Assembly: GCA_035610835.1 (NCBI GenBank)
Contig: CM069457.1
Span: 24,608,658-24,672,657 of the forward strand
Length of the DNA: 64,000 nucleotides
Direction of reading: 5' to 3'
Source of the DNA: Ophiura sarsii
Taxonomy: Eukaryota; Echinodermata; Ophiuroidea; Amphilepidida; Ophiuridae
The notes under the pieces are model-generated. The model saw nothing but the letters and a program-made list of their open reading frames with translations, had not been told where the DNA came from and ran no database searches. Shown in pieces: positions 1 through 11,066 of the stretch. The stretch's first letter is position 1. Each line of letters opens with the position of its first letter. The position numbers were made by a program, and so were the translations under genes.

Positions 1-25
1 NNNNNNNNNNNNNNNNNNNNNNNNN
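1..25. other. Assembly gap (N run)
   Basis: The first 25 positions are N, so the window starts at a gap and anything crossing its left edge is cut. Confidence 0.99.
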
Positions 26-286
26 GGGCATGATTGATGGGGAATATGTTACATAGGATTACAAAGTATTCAATTACATGATTAACTTGGCTAGTTTTTC
101 ATTTCAACGAAATCTATTTATATATAACACCCGTGTATAAAACCTGACCTGTATACAATTACTTGAATGAAATTCATTATTAAATCACTATTACCCAAAC
201 TCATGCAATCTTTGTAATGATCAATTTGACAATGCTTCACACATTTTCAAAGGGCAATCCAACCTTCTTTTTTTAGGACTAATATA

Positions 287-948
287 CCGGGTGGTTCAAA
301 AAAAAGTTGACCCAAGTTCAAAGTAATTTTTCAACCACATTTAAAGTTTCAGATACTTTCTGTTTGCTTAGTCTTAATCAGCAGTAAGTTTTGAAATTAT
401 CCTGATAAGATGGTACATTTATCTTGGTTGGTTCTTCAGATATGGTTCATTACAGAAAGCATGCACAAAGCTGCCTTGGCCACAGGAGCGTCCTTTAGTA
501 GAGATGGAATGCACAAAGTGGACTTACACACGATTGGTCACAAATTGTAAAAATAGGAGAAAAAGAAACAAGTAGACATCTGAGACATCTGTCTGGTGCT
601 TGACATTACCTACCTATACGTATCTACGTTTCTCTATTGAATGTGAATGGCACATAAGCATAGAGATTGGGATACTTTGTCATGGCGGGCTTTTCAATTC
701 TGAAACTAGAGCATGCTGTTTTGTTTAAGACCAAAACTAAATAACGCTCCCGTGGACAAGTCAGTTTTGTACATGTTTTCCGTAATGAACCATATCTGAA
801 GAACCAAACAAGCTAAACGTGCTATCTTTTCAGGATAATTTCAAAACTTACTGCTGATTAAGACTAAACAAATAGAAATTATCTGAAACTTTAAATGTGG
901 TTGAAAAATTACTTTGAACTTGGGTCAACTTTTTTTCGAACCACCCGG
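287..948. mobile_element. TA-flanked terminal-inverted-repeat element
   Basis: Both ends carry matching inverted arms of about 170 bp, starting CCGGGTGGTTC and ending GAACCACCCGG, and are flanked by TA on each side (285-286 and 949-950). No transposase reading frame is present. A TA target duplication with long arms suits a non-autonomous Tc1/mariner-type element; the superfamily is inferred from the TA only. Confidence 0.8.
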
Positions 949-1165
949 TAGAACCCACCATTGCAATGTGTTAAGTTTGTGTCTGGTTTGTCGACCATTC
1001 CGGTTAACACAGTGAGAAATACGGTTGATCTCATTTACAAACGGAAAGGTCAATCTTAAAATAAACCGACTTCTGACATACGAGGGGCATTCAATAAATA
1101 CCTGCAACCATTGAAAATCTCTGAACCGTGACACGTGTCAGTAAAATAAACTTATGATACTTAAA

Positions 1166-1236
1166 CTCTCAAGTAGGGTCGGTCGTTCATGAAGTTTGGA
1201 GGAAAAAAACGCCTGATCGACCGACCCTACTTGAGA
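1166..1236. repeat. Hairpin with 20-bp arms
   Basis: CTCTCAAGTAGGGTCGGTCG at 1166-1185 is matched by its reverse complement ending at 1236, with a loop of about 30 bases. The GGGTCGGTCG core also appears in the inverted-repeat element at 39343-39605. It is probably a transposon remnant. Confidence 0.7.
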
Positions 1237-1291
1237 GGGTCGTTTGCCTGTAAAACAGAGTGTTTTTTGTCGTCTAATGAGTATATTTATA

Positions 1292-2543
1292 GGAGTGGGC
1301 TATAAATGGGTCATTTTTTGTTGTTGCTCAGGTAACAGTTTTATTTTATTCCAATTGACCTATCTCAACATGAAATAACAACATTTTCAGTTAGGGGTCC
1401 AAGAAAAAAGTGTGCAGCGCCCTCTTGTGTCACCATATCTGATCCTTATGGAGGAGTGGGTTTGAGTGGAAAATCTTTCATATTACTTATTTTGTGGCTT
1501 GTTGCTGTGATTTTGGTATCTAAATAAATGTAAATGAGCTCAAACTAGCTAGTTTTAAAAGTTACATACAAATCGGACATTGTATTTTTTTAAAAATTGA
1601 AGTTTAGGGTCAAAATTGACCACAAGGGGCGCTTTTCAAGATTTTGCGTAAGTTTTCAGTCATTTGCTATTATAAAGTTTACGGCTACGAAGATAATCAC
1701 AATTTTGACCCACTCGAAAAATCTGAGGGTTCTATCACAATTAATTTGCCCGTAACGCTCATTATATTGTTCATTTGGAGCCACCATTGAATTGTACACA
1801 AGGAAAAGTGCGTTGACCCCCATGCATTTGAATAGGACCGGTACAAGGAACTTTCAAATAAGTACTACGGACAAACTTATTGTGATAGAATGCTCAGATT
1901 TCTTGAGTAGGTCAAACTTAATGATCATCTTTGTAGCTGTAAACTTTAAAATAGCGAATGGCTGAAAACTTGCGCAAAATCTTGACAAGCGCCCTGCCCT
2001 CATGGTCAATTTTGACCCAAAATGTCAATTTTTAATAAAGCGCAATGTCCAATTTTCATGTAACTTTCAAAATTAGGTAGTTTGGACTCATATACATTTA
2101 TTTAGACCCAAAAATCACAGCAAATAAGTAATATGAAGGACACAAATAAGGTATGGTGACACAAGAGGGTGCTGCACACTTTTTTCTCGGACCCAGATGA
2201 TGCCGGACACGGGCGTATTCACAAATATTCAGGTTAAAATGTGCGAACGAGGTTACGTGATCAAGTGAATGGGACAAACGCTTAACAACGGATTGATTAA
2301 ATTCAAAACATGATACTGACACTGGAGTTGGTTATCCAACTCCAGCAGTTTTAGGATGAAATCATTTAGTTCCAACGTGTGATGAATTCAAAATTTACGG
2401 CCGTTCGTGTCCACCATCGTCTGTCGGACCCCTGACAGAAAATGTGGTTATTTCATGTTGAGATAGGTCAAACGGAATAGAAAAATACTGTTACCTGAGA
2501 AAAATAACCCAAAAACATTTTTGACCTCTGTATAGCCCACTCC
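1292..2543. mobile_element. Nested, TA-flanked inverted-repeat element
   Basis: Outer arms start GGAGTGGGCT (1292) and end AGCCCACTCC (2543), each flanked by TA. Inside lies a second long inverted repeat of about 370-bp arms (about 1395-1765 against 1890-2195), containing AGTGTGCAGCGCCCTCTTG and its inverted copy. The right outer arm is interrupted at about 2197-2432 by a segment that holds a small hairpin at 2322-2345. No protein is encoded. The layering suggests successive insertions or a large foldback element. Confidence 0.75.
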
Positions 2544-2593
2544 TAGTAGTAAGTTATTTTTTAATTTGTATACATTCTCTGTCTCTGTTATAG

Positions 2594-2732
2594 GATGGCG
2601 CAAATATAGTAAAGAAAGTGAAAGCCGTGTTTGCCTTCAAAGTAACTAATGGACCCGGTGGACCCGGTGACACGGCAACGTGGGTTATTGATGTCAAGAA
2701 TGGCAATGGATCAGTGGAGAAAGGATCAAAGA
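2594..2732 (+). CDS. SCP2: Sterol carrier protein 2 (SCP2/SCPx), internal exon
   Basis: This is an internal exon of the SCP2 sterol-binding domain, a small lipid-binding fold that in the SCP2/SCPx family carries sterols and acyl-CoAs in peroxisomes. It encodes 46 residues plus one base, beginning DGANIVKKVKAVFAFKV and continuing through ATWVIDVKNGNGSV, the typical beta-strand region of the domain. The acceptor AG is at 2592-2593 and the donor GTAAGT begins at 2733. The single leftover base joins the two bases that open the exon at 14750, making a lysine codon, so the model stays in frame. The next intron is 12 kb and contains an antisense GPCR gene. Upstream exons (the thiolase part if this is SCPx, or the domain start) were not found between 26 and 2590, which is filled by transposons. 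HSD17B4 and HSDL2 share this domain, but the wording of all three exons is closest to SCP2. Confidence 0.85.
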
Positions 2733-2781
2733 GTAAGTTTTGTAGTCCATAGAAGATTTTTTGTGTATGTCAGCATGCTTA

Positions 2782-3080
2782 GGCTATATTAAAAACAATC
2801 ATTTGTCTCAAAGCTTCCGCGCGCGCGTTAGAAAAACAAATCTTTTTTTTCTTTTTCTTTTCTTTTTTTTTCAAAATAAAAGAAAGAAAAACTCCAAAGT
2901 TTCACCGAATTTTCAAATTTTCATTGATCATATCATTTTAAATACAAAAGGTCACTTTTACAAGGATTTCAATATTTTATATTTATACAAAATTTAAAAA
3001 AACCTTAAAAAAACCCGCATTCCGCATTAGGTTTTGAAAAACTGAAGAGCTTTGTGACTAAAGATTTTTTTAATATAGCC
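2782..3080. mobile_element. Harbinger-like MITE, copy 1 (inverted orientation)
   Basis: The ends are GGCTATATTAAAAA and TTTAATATAGCC, flanked by TTA on both sides (2779-2781 and 3081-3083). Internal landmarks GCATTCCGCATTAGG and AAGAGCTTTG occur here in the opposite orientation to the copies at 30969, 32541 and 50796. A 3-bp TTA/TAA duplication is characteristic of PIF/Harbinger elements. No coding capacity. Confidence 0.85.
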
Positions 3081-3083
3081 TTA

Positions 3084-3945
3084 ACACTTTCCATGTTGTA
3101 GTCGTCTGCAAACGGCAGTTCAAAAATTTCACAAAATGTTTCAAAAATGTCAACTTTATTGAATTTCATCACCATATTCGAAATCACCATGAGAAATACA
3201 TTAACCCTAACTCCCTGGGCGTAACTTGGCGAATTGAGGAGAAAAAATGGGTCAAATGTGAGGGGAAAATCAGTCTCGGCATGCGCCGTATATCGATCCC
3301 GGACCGCGTGCGTACAAGTCTGATTCTGTATAACCGACTTAGCAATACAGGTCAGGTTCAAAAAACTTAACTAAGTAAGTTTTTTTCATAAGTTGAACGC
3401 CTGGCGGAGTGTGGTATCTCATGGTTCAAGATTATAGCACTGTTGGGTTTTGTAGTGTTTAGGAAGGTTAGGGTTAAGATAGGTACAAACCTGCCTAGTA
3501 TTAGTTCAGTAATTCTTGAGATAAGACTTTGAAAGTTTGGAAAAGTTTCTGAATAATCTGTTTTGTATATATCGTAAAACTAATAGCTGCGTGGAAAGTG
3601 TTTTAACACTTAAAAGCATCACTACAGGCTCAAAACCACTAAAAACGACCAATTCGGATTTCAGAATTTGTAAGAATTCAAATGTTCTCAAAACTATTGT
3701 AACACCTAAAGAATTCAAGATAACACTTTGAATTTTGACTCGGACAAATATGAGCATGTAATATTTTCAACTTTTTATTTTTTCAAATTTTAATGTTAAA
3801 TTTTACTGATGAAACCTACGTTACCAATAGCTCAAATGTTAGATTGGCAAACCTTAAAGTCCAAAAAATATGCCTATTCCATTGAAACAATGTACTTTAT
3901 CGTTTTGTCTACTTTGTATTTTATATCACACGCTTTAAACACAAT
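3084..3945. other. Non-coding stretch, no recognisable feature
   Basis: This part of the SCP2 intron has short frames on both strands that overlap each other and match nothing I recognise. The motif AACCTACGTTAC occurs near 3812 and recurs near 4492, 4512, 4532 and 4880, marking an old dispersed repeat. Confidence 0.6.
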
Positions 3946-4442
3946 GGGCCGTATTCTCGTACTAAACACGGTTTTAGCTTAAACCGTGTTTAACTAAACG
4001 CGTGTCTAACTTAAACGTGAGTTTATCCTTTAAACGACGTGTTTAACAAGACACGATTTTAAACTCTGCAAATCTCGTTCCCAGAGTGGTCCTACACGTT
4101 GATTGTATACAGGTATTTATTTCATTGTGGCGCTAATGGGTTACAATAGATATCGACCGAATGCCTTACATACACGGTACTTTAAAAGACAACACGATCC
4201 GAACACCAGCTTGCACCGGGCACGGTTGAGTGATCATTCAAGGCATACAGTTGGTGCACGAGTTTAGTTAAATGCGCACTAAAACTACCCCGTACCCATG
4301 TTTAACATTTCGGCGAGTGAGATGCGTGTTTAAGTAAAACAAATGTACGAGAATCGCGTTTAGTTAAACGCTGTATCTAAAGTCAAAGTTAGACGCGTGT
4401 TTAGCTTAAAACCGTGTTTAACTACGAACGAGAATACGGCCC
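3946..4442. mobile_element. Inverted-repeat element with GGGCCGTATTCTCG ends
   Basis: The left end reads GGGCCGTATTCTCGTACTAA and the right end is its inverse, GAGAATACGGCCC. Inside are several variants of AACACGGTTTTAGCTTAA and its complement. The flanking AAT on both sides may be a 3-bp target duplication. A related copy lacking its right end lies at 37312-37655. Non-coding. Confidence 0.8.
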
Positions 4443-5482
4443 AATATGTACTTAATAAATTCTACCATACAAAGGCAAAGGTGAAATTGAAACCTACGTT
4501 ACAATTGAAGCAACCTACGTTACAATTGATGCAACCTACGTTACACATGGTCCTGTGTTAAGAAGCGCCAATTTGCAACTATTTTTGTTTCCAACCTCCC
4601 CTAGACGCATGATGGCAGTATAATAGCACTTGCTAGGGGGTGATCGTTACGATTTTACTAAAATAAGTTGAGGTGGGTGAAATGGCAGTCAGATATGTTT
4701 CGGTAACGGATGTTTCATTTGAACATGATTAACGGTCGCTGATGAAATCAAATAGTTTCAGTTGGATAAGGGTACCATGTACTTATGTTTAGTAAACTGC
4801 TCACAAAAAATATTGAAACGCTTAGAAATGATCCAATACATCTAGTATCGGTTTTGTGACCGTATAGTTAAGAAAAGTAACCTACGTTACCAATTTTATC
4901 AGAATTAAACAATGGAGTATGTACAAGGAATATAAACTACTCACAAAAAGTATCGAAACACTTAGAAATGATCCAATATATAACGGCTCTAAAGGGTATG
5001 CATTAATCGAAGCAAATAACCAAGTGCATAATTTTGTTCTGCATATTTTGACGCCTCGATCGTTGAGATACGATGTTGCGGAGCGGAGTTATTGTCATTT
5101 CAAAGATCGTTGGTCCAGTTTCAAAAGTGACACTCATCCCTATTGAAAAGCACGAATCTGATCATTCTAAACAGTAATGCAAACCTCTTTCTATAGGATG
5201 ATTGTCACTTTTGAAACTGGACCCACAACCATTGAAATGACAATAACTCCGCTCCGCAACAATCGACAACAAAATCATATTACAAGAAAAATATACCATA
5301 TTAAAGATACAAATAACTGTTTGATTAAATATTGTATTGGAAAAATGTGCTTTAAGAATTCATTACTGTGGATATTTATATACATTTCAAATTGAATGAA
5401 AACAGAGGTAAAATAACAACATTGATCGTGACGGTCGAAGTGTAGAAATTTCACTCAACATGTAATAGTTGCAATTATCTCA
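4443..5482. repeat. Degenerate repeats including a 56-bp-arm hairpin
   Basis: Two diverged direct copies lie at about 4790-4850 and 4920-4975, sharing TTAGAAATGATCCAATA. At 5076-5131 and 5203-5259 there are inverted arms of about 56 bp (TTGCGGAGCGGAGTTATTG and its complement) around a 71-bp loop. No gene is evident. Confidence 0.65.
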
Positions 5483-8053
5483 TTCCATCTAGATACGCTA
5501 CCAGTAAGGTGCAAATATTCTCATTATTTTCATTTCATCTAGAACGCTACCGGTACCAATTAGGTGCAAAAATCCATATCATTCTCATTTTACCTAGAAC
5601 TCTAACGGTACCAATTAGGTGCAAAAATCCTCATCATTGTCATTTCATCTAGAATGCTACCGGTACCATTTAGATGCAAAAATCCTCATCATTATCATTT
5701 CATCTAAAACGCTACCGGTACCAATTAGGTGCAAAAATCCACGTCGTTATCATTTTACCTAGAATGCTACCGGTACCAATTAGGTGCAAAAATCCTCATC
5801 ATTGTCATTTCATCTAGAATGCTACCAATTAGGTGCATAAATCCTCATCATTGTCATTTTATCTAGAACGCTACCGGTACCAATTAGGTGCAAAAATCCT
5901 CATCATTGTCATTTCATCTAGAACGCTACCGGTACCAATTAGATGCAAAAATCCTCATCATTATCATTTCATCTAGAACGCTACCGGTACCAATTAGGTG
6001 CAAAATCCTCATCATTGTCATTTCATCTAGAATGCTACCGGTACCAATTAGGTGCAAAAAATCCTCATCATTGTCATTTCATCTAGAACGCTACCGGTAC
6101 CAATTAGGTGCAAAAATCCTCATCATTGACATTTCATCTAGAATGCTACCGGTACCAATTAGGTGCAAAAATCCATGTCATTATCATTTTACCTAGAATG
6201 CTACCGGTACCAATTAGGTGCAAAAATCCTCATCATTGTCATTTCATCTAGAATGCTACCAATTAGGTGCATAAATCCTCATCATTGTCATTTTATCTAG
6301 AACGCTACCGGTACCAATTAGGTGCAAAAATCCTCATCATTGTCATTTCATCTAGAACGCTACCGGTACCAATTAGATGCAAAAATCCTCATCATTATCA
6401 TTTCATCTAGAACGCTACTGGTACCAATTAGGTGCAAAATCCTCATCATTGTCATTCATCTAGAACGCTACCGGTACCAATTAGGTGCAAAACATCCTTA
6501 TCATTGTCATTTTACCTAGAAATCTACCGGTACCAATTAGGTGCAAAAATCCTCATCATTGTTATTTCATCTAGAAAGCTACTGGAACCAATTAGGTGCA
6601 AAAATCCTCATCATTATCATTTTATCTAGAACGCTACCGGTACCAATTAGGTGCACAAATCCTGATCGTTGTCATTTCATCTAGAACGCTACTGGTACCA
6701 ATTAGGTGCAAAAATCCTCATCATTGTCATTTCATCTAGAATGCTTCTGGTACCAATAAGATGCAAAAGTTCTTATCATTGTCATTACATCTAGAACGCT
6801 ACCTGTACCAATTAGGTGCAAAAATCCTCATTATTGTCAGTTCATCTAGAACGCTACCGGTATCAATTAGGTGCAAAAATCTTCATCATTGTCATTTCAT
6901 CTAGAACGCTACCGGTATTAATTAGGTGCAAAAATCCTCATCATTGTCATTTCATCTAGAACGCTACCTGTACCAATTAGGTGCACAAATCCTCATCATT
7001 GTCATTTCATCTGAACGCTACAGGTACCAATTAGGTGCACAAATCCTCATCATTGTCATTTCATCTAGAACGCTACCTGTACCAATTAGGTGCACAAATC
7101 CTCATCATTGTCATTTCATCTGAACGCTACAGGTACCAATTAGGTGCACAAATCCTCATCATTGTCATTTCATCTATAACGCTACTGGAACCAATTAGGT
7201 GCAAAAATCCTCATCATTGTCGTTTCATCTAGAACGCTACCGGTGCCAATTAAGTGCAAATACCCTTATCTTTGTCATTTCATCTAGAACGCTACCGGTA
7301 CCAATTAGGTGCACAAATCCTCATCATTGTCATTTCATCTATAACGCTACTGGAACCAATTAGGTGCAAAAATCCTCATCATTGTGGTTTCATCTAGAAC
7401 GCTACCGGTACCAATTAAGTGCAAATACCCTTATCTTTGTCATTTCATCTAGAACGCTACCGGTACCAATTAGGTGCAAAAATCCTCATCATTGTCATTG
7501 CATCTAGAACGCTACTGGTACCTATTAGGTGCACAAATCCTCATCATTGTCATTTTATCTAGAACGCTACCAGTACCAATAAGATGCAAAAGTTCTTATC
7601 ATTGTCATTACATCTAAAACGCTACCTGTATCAATTAGGTGCAAATACCCTTATCTTTGTCATTTCATCTAGAACGCTACCGGTACCAATTAGGTGCAAA
7701 AATCCTCATCTTTGTCATTGCATCTAGAACGCTACCGGTACCAATTAGGTGCACAAATCCTCATCTTTGTCATTGCATCTAGAACGCTACCGGTACCTAT
7801 TAGGTGCACAAATCCTCATCATTGTCATTTCATCTAGAATGCTTCTGGTACCAATAAGATGCAAAAGTTCTTATCATTGTCATTACATCTAAAACGCTAC
7901 CTGTATCAATTAGGTGCAAAAATCCTCATCATTGTCATTTCATCTAGAATGCTACCGGTACCAATTAGCTGCAAAAATCATCATATTTGTCATTTCATCT
8001 AGAGTACCGGTACCAATAAGGTGCACAAATCCTCATCCATGGTTATTTCATTG
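5483..8053. repeat. Satellite array, 55-bp unit, about 47 copies
   Basis: The unit contains CTAGAACGCTACCGGTACCA, ATTAGGTGCA and TCATCATTGTCATTTCAT and repeats every 55 bp. Variants recur at a longer spacing: units lacking CCGGTA appear near 5822 and 6254 (about 432 bp apart), the form with CATCTGAACGCTACAGG recurs 108 bp apart near 7010 and 7118, and the form AATAAGATGCAAAAGTTC appears near 6755, 7579 and 7852. This shows higher-order duplication. The array ends within a few bases of the GPCR stop codon (8055-8057). Reading frames inside it reflect only the repeat. Confidence 0.95.
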
Positions 8054-8054
8054 C

Positions 8055-11000
8055 CTAGGAATTGATTGGCCGCATTTGGATATTTGGATCCCTATTTCTG
8101 GATCTATTGTCTAAAGCAGTTCGACATGTCATACAAGTTTGTCTATCAGATAGTCTATTGGCTAGTGTGTACAGAAATGGATTGATAGAAGAGTTAAGGG
8201 GCAATACAAACGTCGCTATAATTGCATAGCCAACTGGGTTGACCCACACTGCCCCGCTCTGAACAAGAATAGACAATACCCCTAATGGAACCCAGCAACA
8301 AAAATCTGTGAGAACGATTAACGACATTTTCTTGGCCATACGAATTTCCTCACTGGCATTTCTCGAACGAGCAGATTCTTTAGCAGATTTCCTTACAGAT
8401 ATAAAGATGCACAAGTAGCAATAACCCACTATCAAAAAACATAATAGGTTCAAACCGGTAAATATTGCTATAGAAAAGTAGGCGCCAACTTTGCTACCCA
8501 CCAGTTCACTCTCTATCAATGTGCCTGTATTGCCATATAAGCTAGATTGCTGTACAGATGTTACTTGGGCCTCATATATATTCTTCCTTGAGATGGGAAG
8601 TCCGACACAAATTTCTGATACTGCATATCCGTCAGAATCAACTTCAGCTAAAATAAATGATGTGAGACTGATACCAAACGCCACAACCCAAAGAGAACTC
8701 ACTATAATTCTAGCAGACTTTGTACCTAAGCGATGACCACTAAAAGGGTACTTAATCCCCAGTAACCGGTCAATACTTATCAAGACTATGAAGAATACTG
8801 AGGCTTCACTCGATAACACGGAAAGAGCTCCAGTGATCTTGCACAAAATACTGTTACGCCATGATTCTGAATGAGCTGGGAAAAAACCTTCATAATACAA
8901 ATCAACGGACAATAATAGCATCAAATAGATCCCCATAAAGAGATCAGATATTGACAGATTAGTGATCAAGAGAAACTGGACTTTGTTACTTTGATGCTTT
9001 TGTCTGCATCGCATATATAAGACCAAAATATTTCCAAATATTGCAGCAATACTAACAAGCCATATCCCAATCCGCAGAAAGTCATATGGTAACAAACGTT
9101 CACAGGTTAAGTACGCAGTCCTTGGAGTGTCAGGTTTGCAAGTGGCAAATGTAACAAAACAGCACGTGGCAAATTGGTCAACAAAGATATTTGTTGACAC
9201 ATTAAGTCCGTTGAAAACTTTCCTCGTAATCCACAAGAGGTCATTCTGTGTCAAATTTAGAGTCTCAAGCATGATGTTGTTCTGAAATAATTGTGCGTTT
9301 AATTCACTTAACTTGTTACTAGAGAGATCCAGCATTCGTAATAGCACCAAGTATTGAAATATTCCCTCTGGTAAGGATTGGATTTGATTGTGAGAAAGGA
9401 TAAGCCAAAGAAGTCTGGTTTGGTTTCGAAACGTATCTGCATATAAATGGGTTAACTGGTTTTCACTTAGATAAAGTATAATTAGGTTGTACATTTCGCC
9501 AAATGTGTCTGGATGGATCTCATACAGGAAGTTACCATGTAAGTTTAACCGTGCTAGCTCTGCTAATCCTTCAAACACACCAGGTTGGATTTCACTCAGC
9601 ATGTTATTCTCCAAGTATAACCATACTAGCTCTGCTAATCCTTCAAACACACCAGGTTGGATTTCACTCAGCGTGTTATTACCCAAGTATAACCCTGCTA
9701 GCTCTGCTAATCCTTCAAACACACCAGGTTGGATTTCACTCAGCATGTTATTCCCCAAGTATAACCCTGCTAGCTCTGCTAATCCTTCAAACACACCAGG
9801 TTGGATTTCACTCAGCATGTTACCCCCCAAGCCTAACTGTGATAGCTCTGCTAATCCTTCAAACACACCAGGTTGGATTTCATTCAGCATGTTATTCTCC
9901 AAGTATAACCCTGCTAGCTCTGCTAATCCTTCAAACACACCAGGTTGGATTTCACTCAGCATGTTATTCCCCAAGTATAACCGTGCTAGCTCTGCCAATC
10001 CTTCAAACACACCAGGTTGGATTTCACTCAGCGTGTTATTACCCAAGTATAACCCTGCTAGCTCTGCTAATCCTTCAAACACACCAGGTTGGATTTCACT
10101 CAGCATGTTATTCCCCAAGTATAACTGTGCTAGCTCTGCTAATCCTTCAAACACACCAGGTTGGATTTCACTCAACATGTTATTCTCCAAGTCTAACCAT
10201 GCTAGCTTTGCTAATCCTTCAAACACACCGGGTTGGATTTCATTCAGCATGTTATTCTCCAAGTATAACTCTGCTAGCTCTGCCAATCCTTCAAACACAC
10301 CAGGTCGGATTTCATTTAGCCTGTTATTACTCAAGTCTAACCCTGCTAGCTCTGCTATTCCTTCAAACACACCAGGTTGGATTTCATTCAGCATGTTATT
10401 CCATAAGTCTAACCATGCTAGCTCTGCTAATCCTTCAAACACACCAGGTTGGATTTCACTCAGCATGTTATTACCCAAGTCTAACCATGCTAGCTCTGCT
10501 AATCCTTCAAACACACCAGGTTGAATCTCATGCAGCATGTTATTACTCAAGTCTAACCTATTTAGCTTTGAAAGCCCTGCAAAAACATCAGGCTGCAAAG
10601 CTTCAAGTCCTATGTTATTCAAATACAATCCTTCCAGCAAGCTACTCAATCCTGTGAATGCATTTGTATTGATATGCTGTAAAGTGCTGTTCGCCCAGCT
10701 CAGATATCTCACTACACCGGGATAGAGGACTTGAGCTACCGATACACTGCCATTGCTGCAGTTGATTGTTAATTGGCTATTACCTAAACTGCATGTACAA
10801 TTAGAGGAACACGGATTGTAACACCTGGTACCATTTTGAAACGTAGGATCAGGTATGTAGGTAGACACATTATACCAGTTATTCCACCAATGCCAGGATG
10901 CTGCATTTTCATAGAAACATTCACTGGTCGAATTTTCAAGCTGTGTATTTGCGGTTGTGTATATATTGGATAAAGACGAGATGCTAACCAACACTATTCC

Positions 11001-11066
11001 TGCAGAAAACACATAGGCGGATAACCGTGCCAAGTAACAGTAGCGCTTAGCCATAGTTGCTGCCAC
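8055..11066 (-). CDS. Leucine-rich-repeat GPCR (LGR / relaxin-receptor-like), intronless
   Basis: A single uninterrupted frame of 1003 residues encodes a cell-surface receptor: LRR ectodomain plus rhodopsin-family seven-helix domain. A hydrophobic leader lies at about 12-32, then a cysteine cluster (82-103, CYNPCSSNCTC) forming an LRR N-cap. LRRs run from about 115 to 620; residues 183-518 are 14 nearly identical 24-residue units (PGVFEGLAEL core). A cysteine-rich hinge follows at 635-655, then helices at about 665-685, 697-720, 742-768, 784-806, 860-890, 912-936 and 944-968. Class A marks are present: IDR after helix 3 (765-767), CWVP in helix 6 (924-927) and NPFLY in helix 7 (962-966). No LDL-receptor class A module is visible, unlike vertebrate RXFP1/2, so it may be nearer GRL101-like or echinoderm LRR-GPCRs. 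The ligand is unknown. A second in-frame ATG at residue 5 is possible. The gene lies antisense inside an SCP2 intron, and its 3' flank is the 55-bp satellite. Confidence 0.92.
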   Translation of the reverse strand: MAATMAKRYCYLARLSAYVFSAGIVLVSISSLSNIYTTANTQLENSTSECFYENAASWHWWNNWYNVSTYIPDPTFQNGTRCYNPCSSNCTCSLGNSQLTINCSNGSVSVAQVLYPGVVRYLSWANSTLQHINTNAFTGLSSLLEGLYLNNIGLEALQPDVFAGLSKLNRLDLSNNMLHEIQPGVFEGLAELAWLDLGNNMLSEIQPGVFEGLAELAWLDLWNNMLNEIQPGVFEGIAELAGLDLSNNRLNEIRPGVFEGLAELAELYLENNMLNEIQPGVFEGLAKLAWLDLENNMLSEIQPGVFEGLAELAQLYLGNNMLSEIQPGVFEGLAELAGLYLGNNTLSEIQPGVFEGLAELARLYLGNNMLSEIQPGVFEGLAELAGLYLENNMLNEIQPGVFEGLAELSQLGLGGNMLSEIQPGVFEGLAELAGLYLGNNMLSEIQPGVFEGLAELAGLYLGNNTLSEIQPGVFEGLAELVWLYLENNMLSEIQPGVFEGLAELARLNLHGNFLYEIHPDTFGEMYNLIILYLSENQLTHLYADTFRNQTRLLWLILSHNQIQSLPEGIFQYLVLLRMLDLSSNKLSELNAQLFQNNIMLETLNLTQNDLLWITRKVFNGLNVSTNIFVDQFATCCFVTFATCKPDTPRTAYLTCERLLPYDFLRIGIWLVSIAAIFGNILVLYMRCRQKHQSNKVQFLLITNLSISDLFMGIYLMLLLSVDLYYEGFFPAHSESWRNSILCKITGALSVLSSEASVFFIVLISIDRLLGIKYPFSGHRLGTKSARIIVSSLWVVAFGISLTSFILAEVDSDGYAVSEICVGLPISRKNIYEAQVTSVQQSSLYGNTGTLIESELVGSKVGAYFSIAIFTGLNLLCFLIVGYCYLCIFISVRKSAKESARSRNASEEIRMAKKMSLIVLTDFCCWVPLGVLSILVQSGAVWVNPVGYAIIATFVLPLNSSINPFLYTLANRLSDRQTCMTCRTALDNRSRNRDPNIQMRPINS
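9513..10520 (-). repeat. Coding tandem repeat: 14 LRR units of 72 bp
   Basis: Fourteen 72-bp units encode the near-identical LRRs of the GPCR. Most units differ at only a few bases, mainly those for the variable residues just after the AEL motif. Units 4-7 and 9-12 share the same pattern of marker variants (NEIQ in units 4 and 9, NNTL in units 7 and 12), so a five-unit (360-bp) block looks duplicated. Such sameness suggests recent expansion or gene conversion, though collapse or misassembly must be kept in mind. Confidence 0.92.

Noticed and set aside
26..2590. Search for an upstream SCP2 exon
   Set aside because: The stretch is mostly inverted-repeat transposons and no frame with SCP2 or thiolase character was found.
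5888..8114. Several + strand frames of 65-102 codons in the 55-bp satellite
   Set aside because: They are translations of the satellite unit in shifting frames, without start context or a conserved product.
9487..10657. Two long + strand reading frames (345 and 384 codons) antisense to the receptor
   Set aside because: They cover the 72-bp LRR array. Because 72 is divisible by three and the units are alike, any frame free of stops in one unit stays open through all. The products are simple repeats with no independent support.
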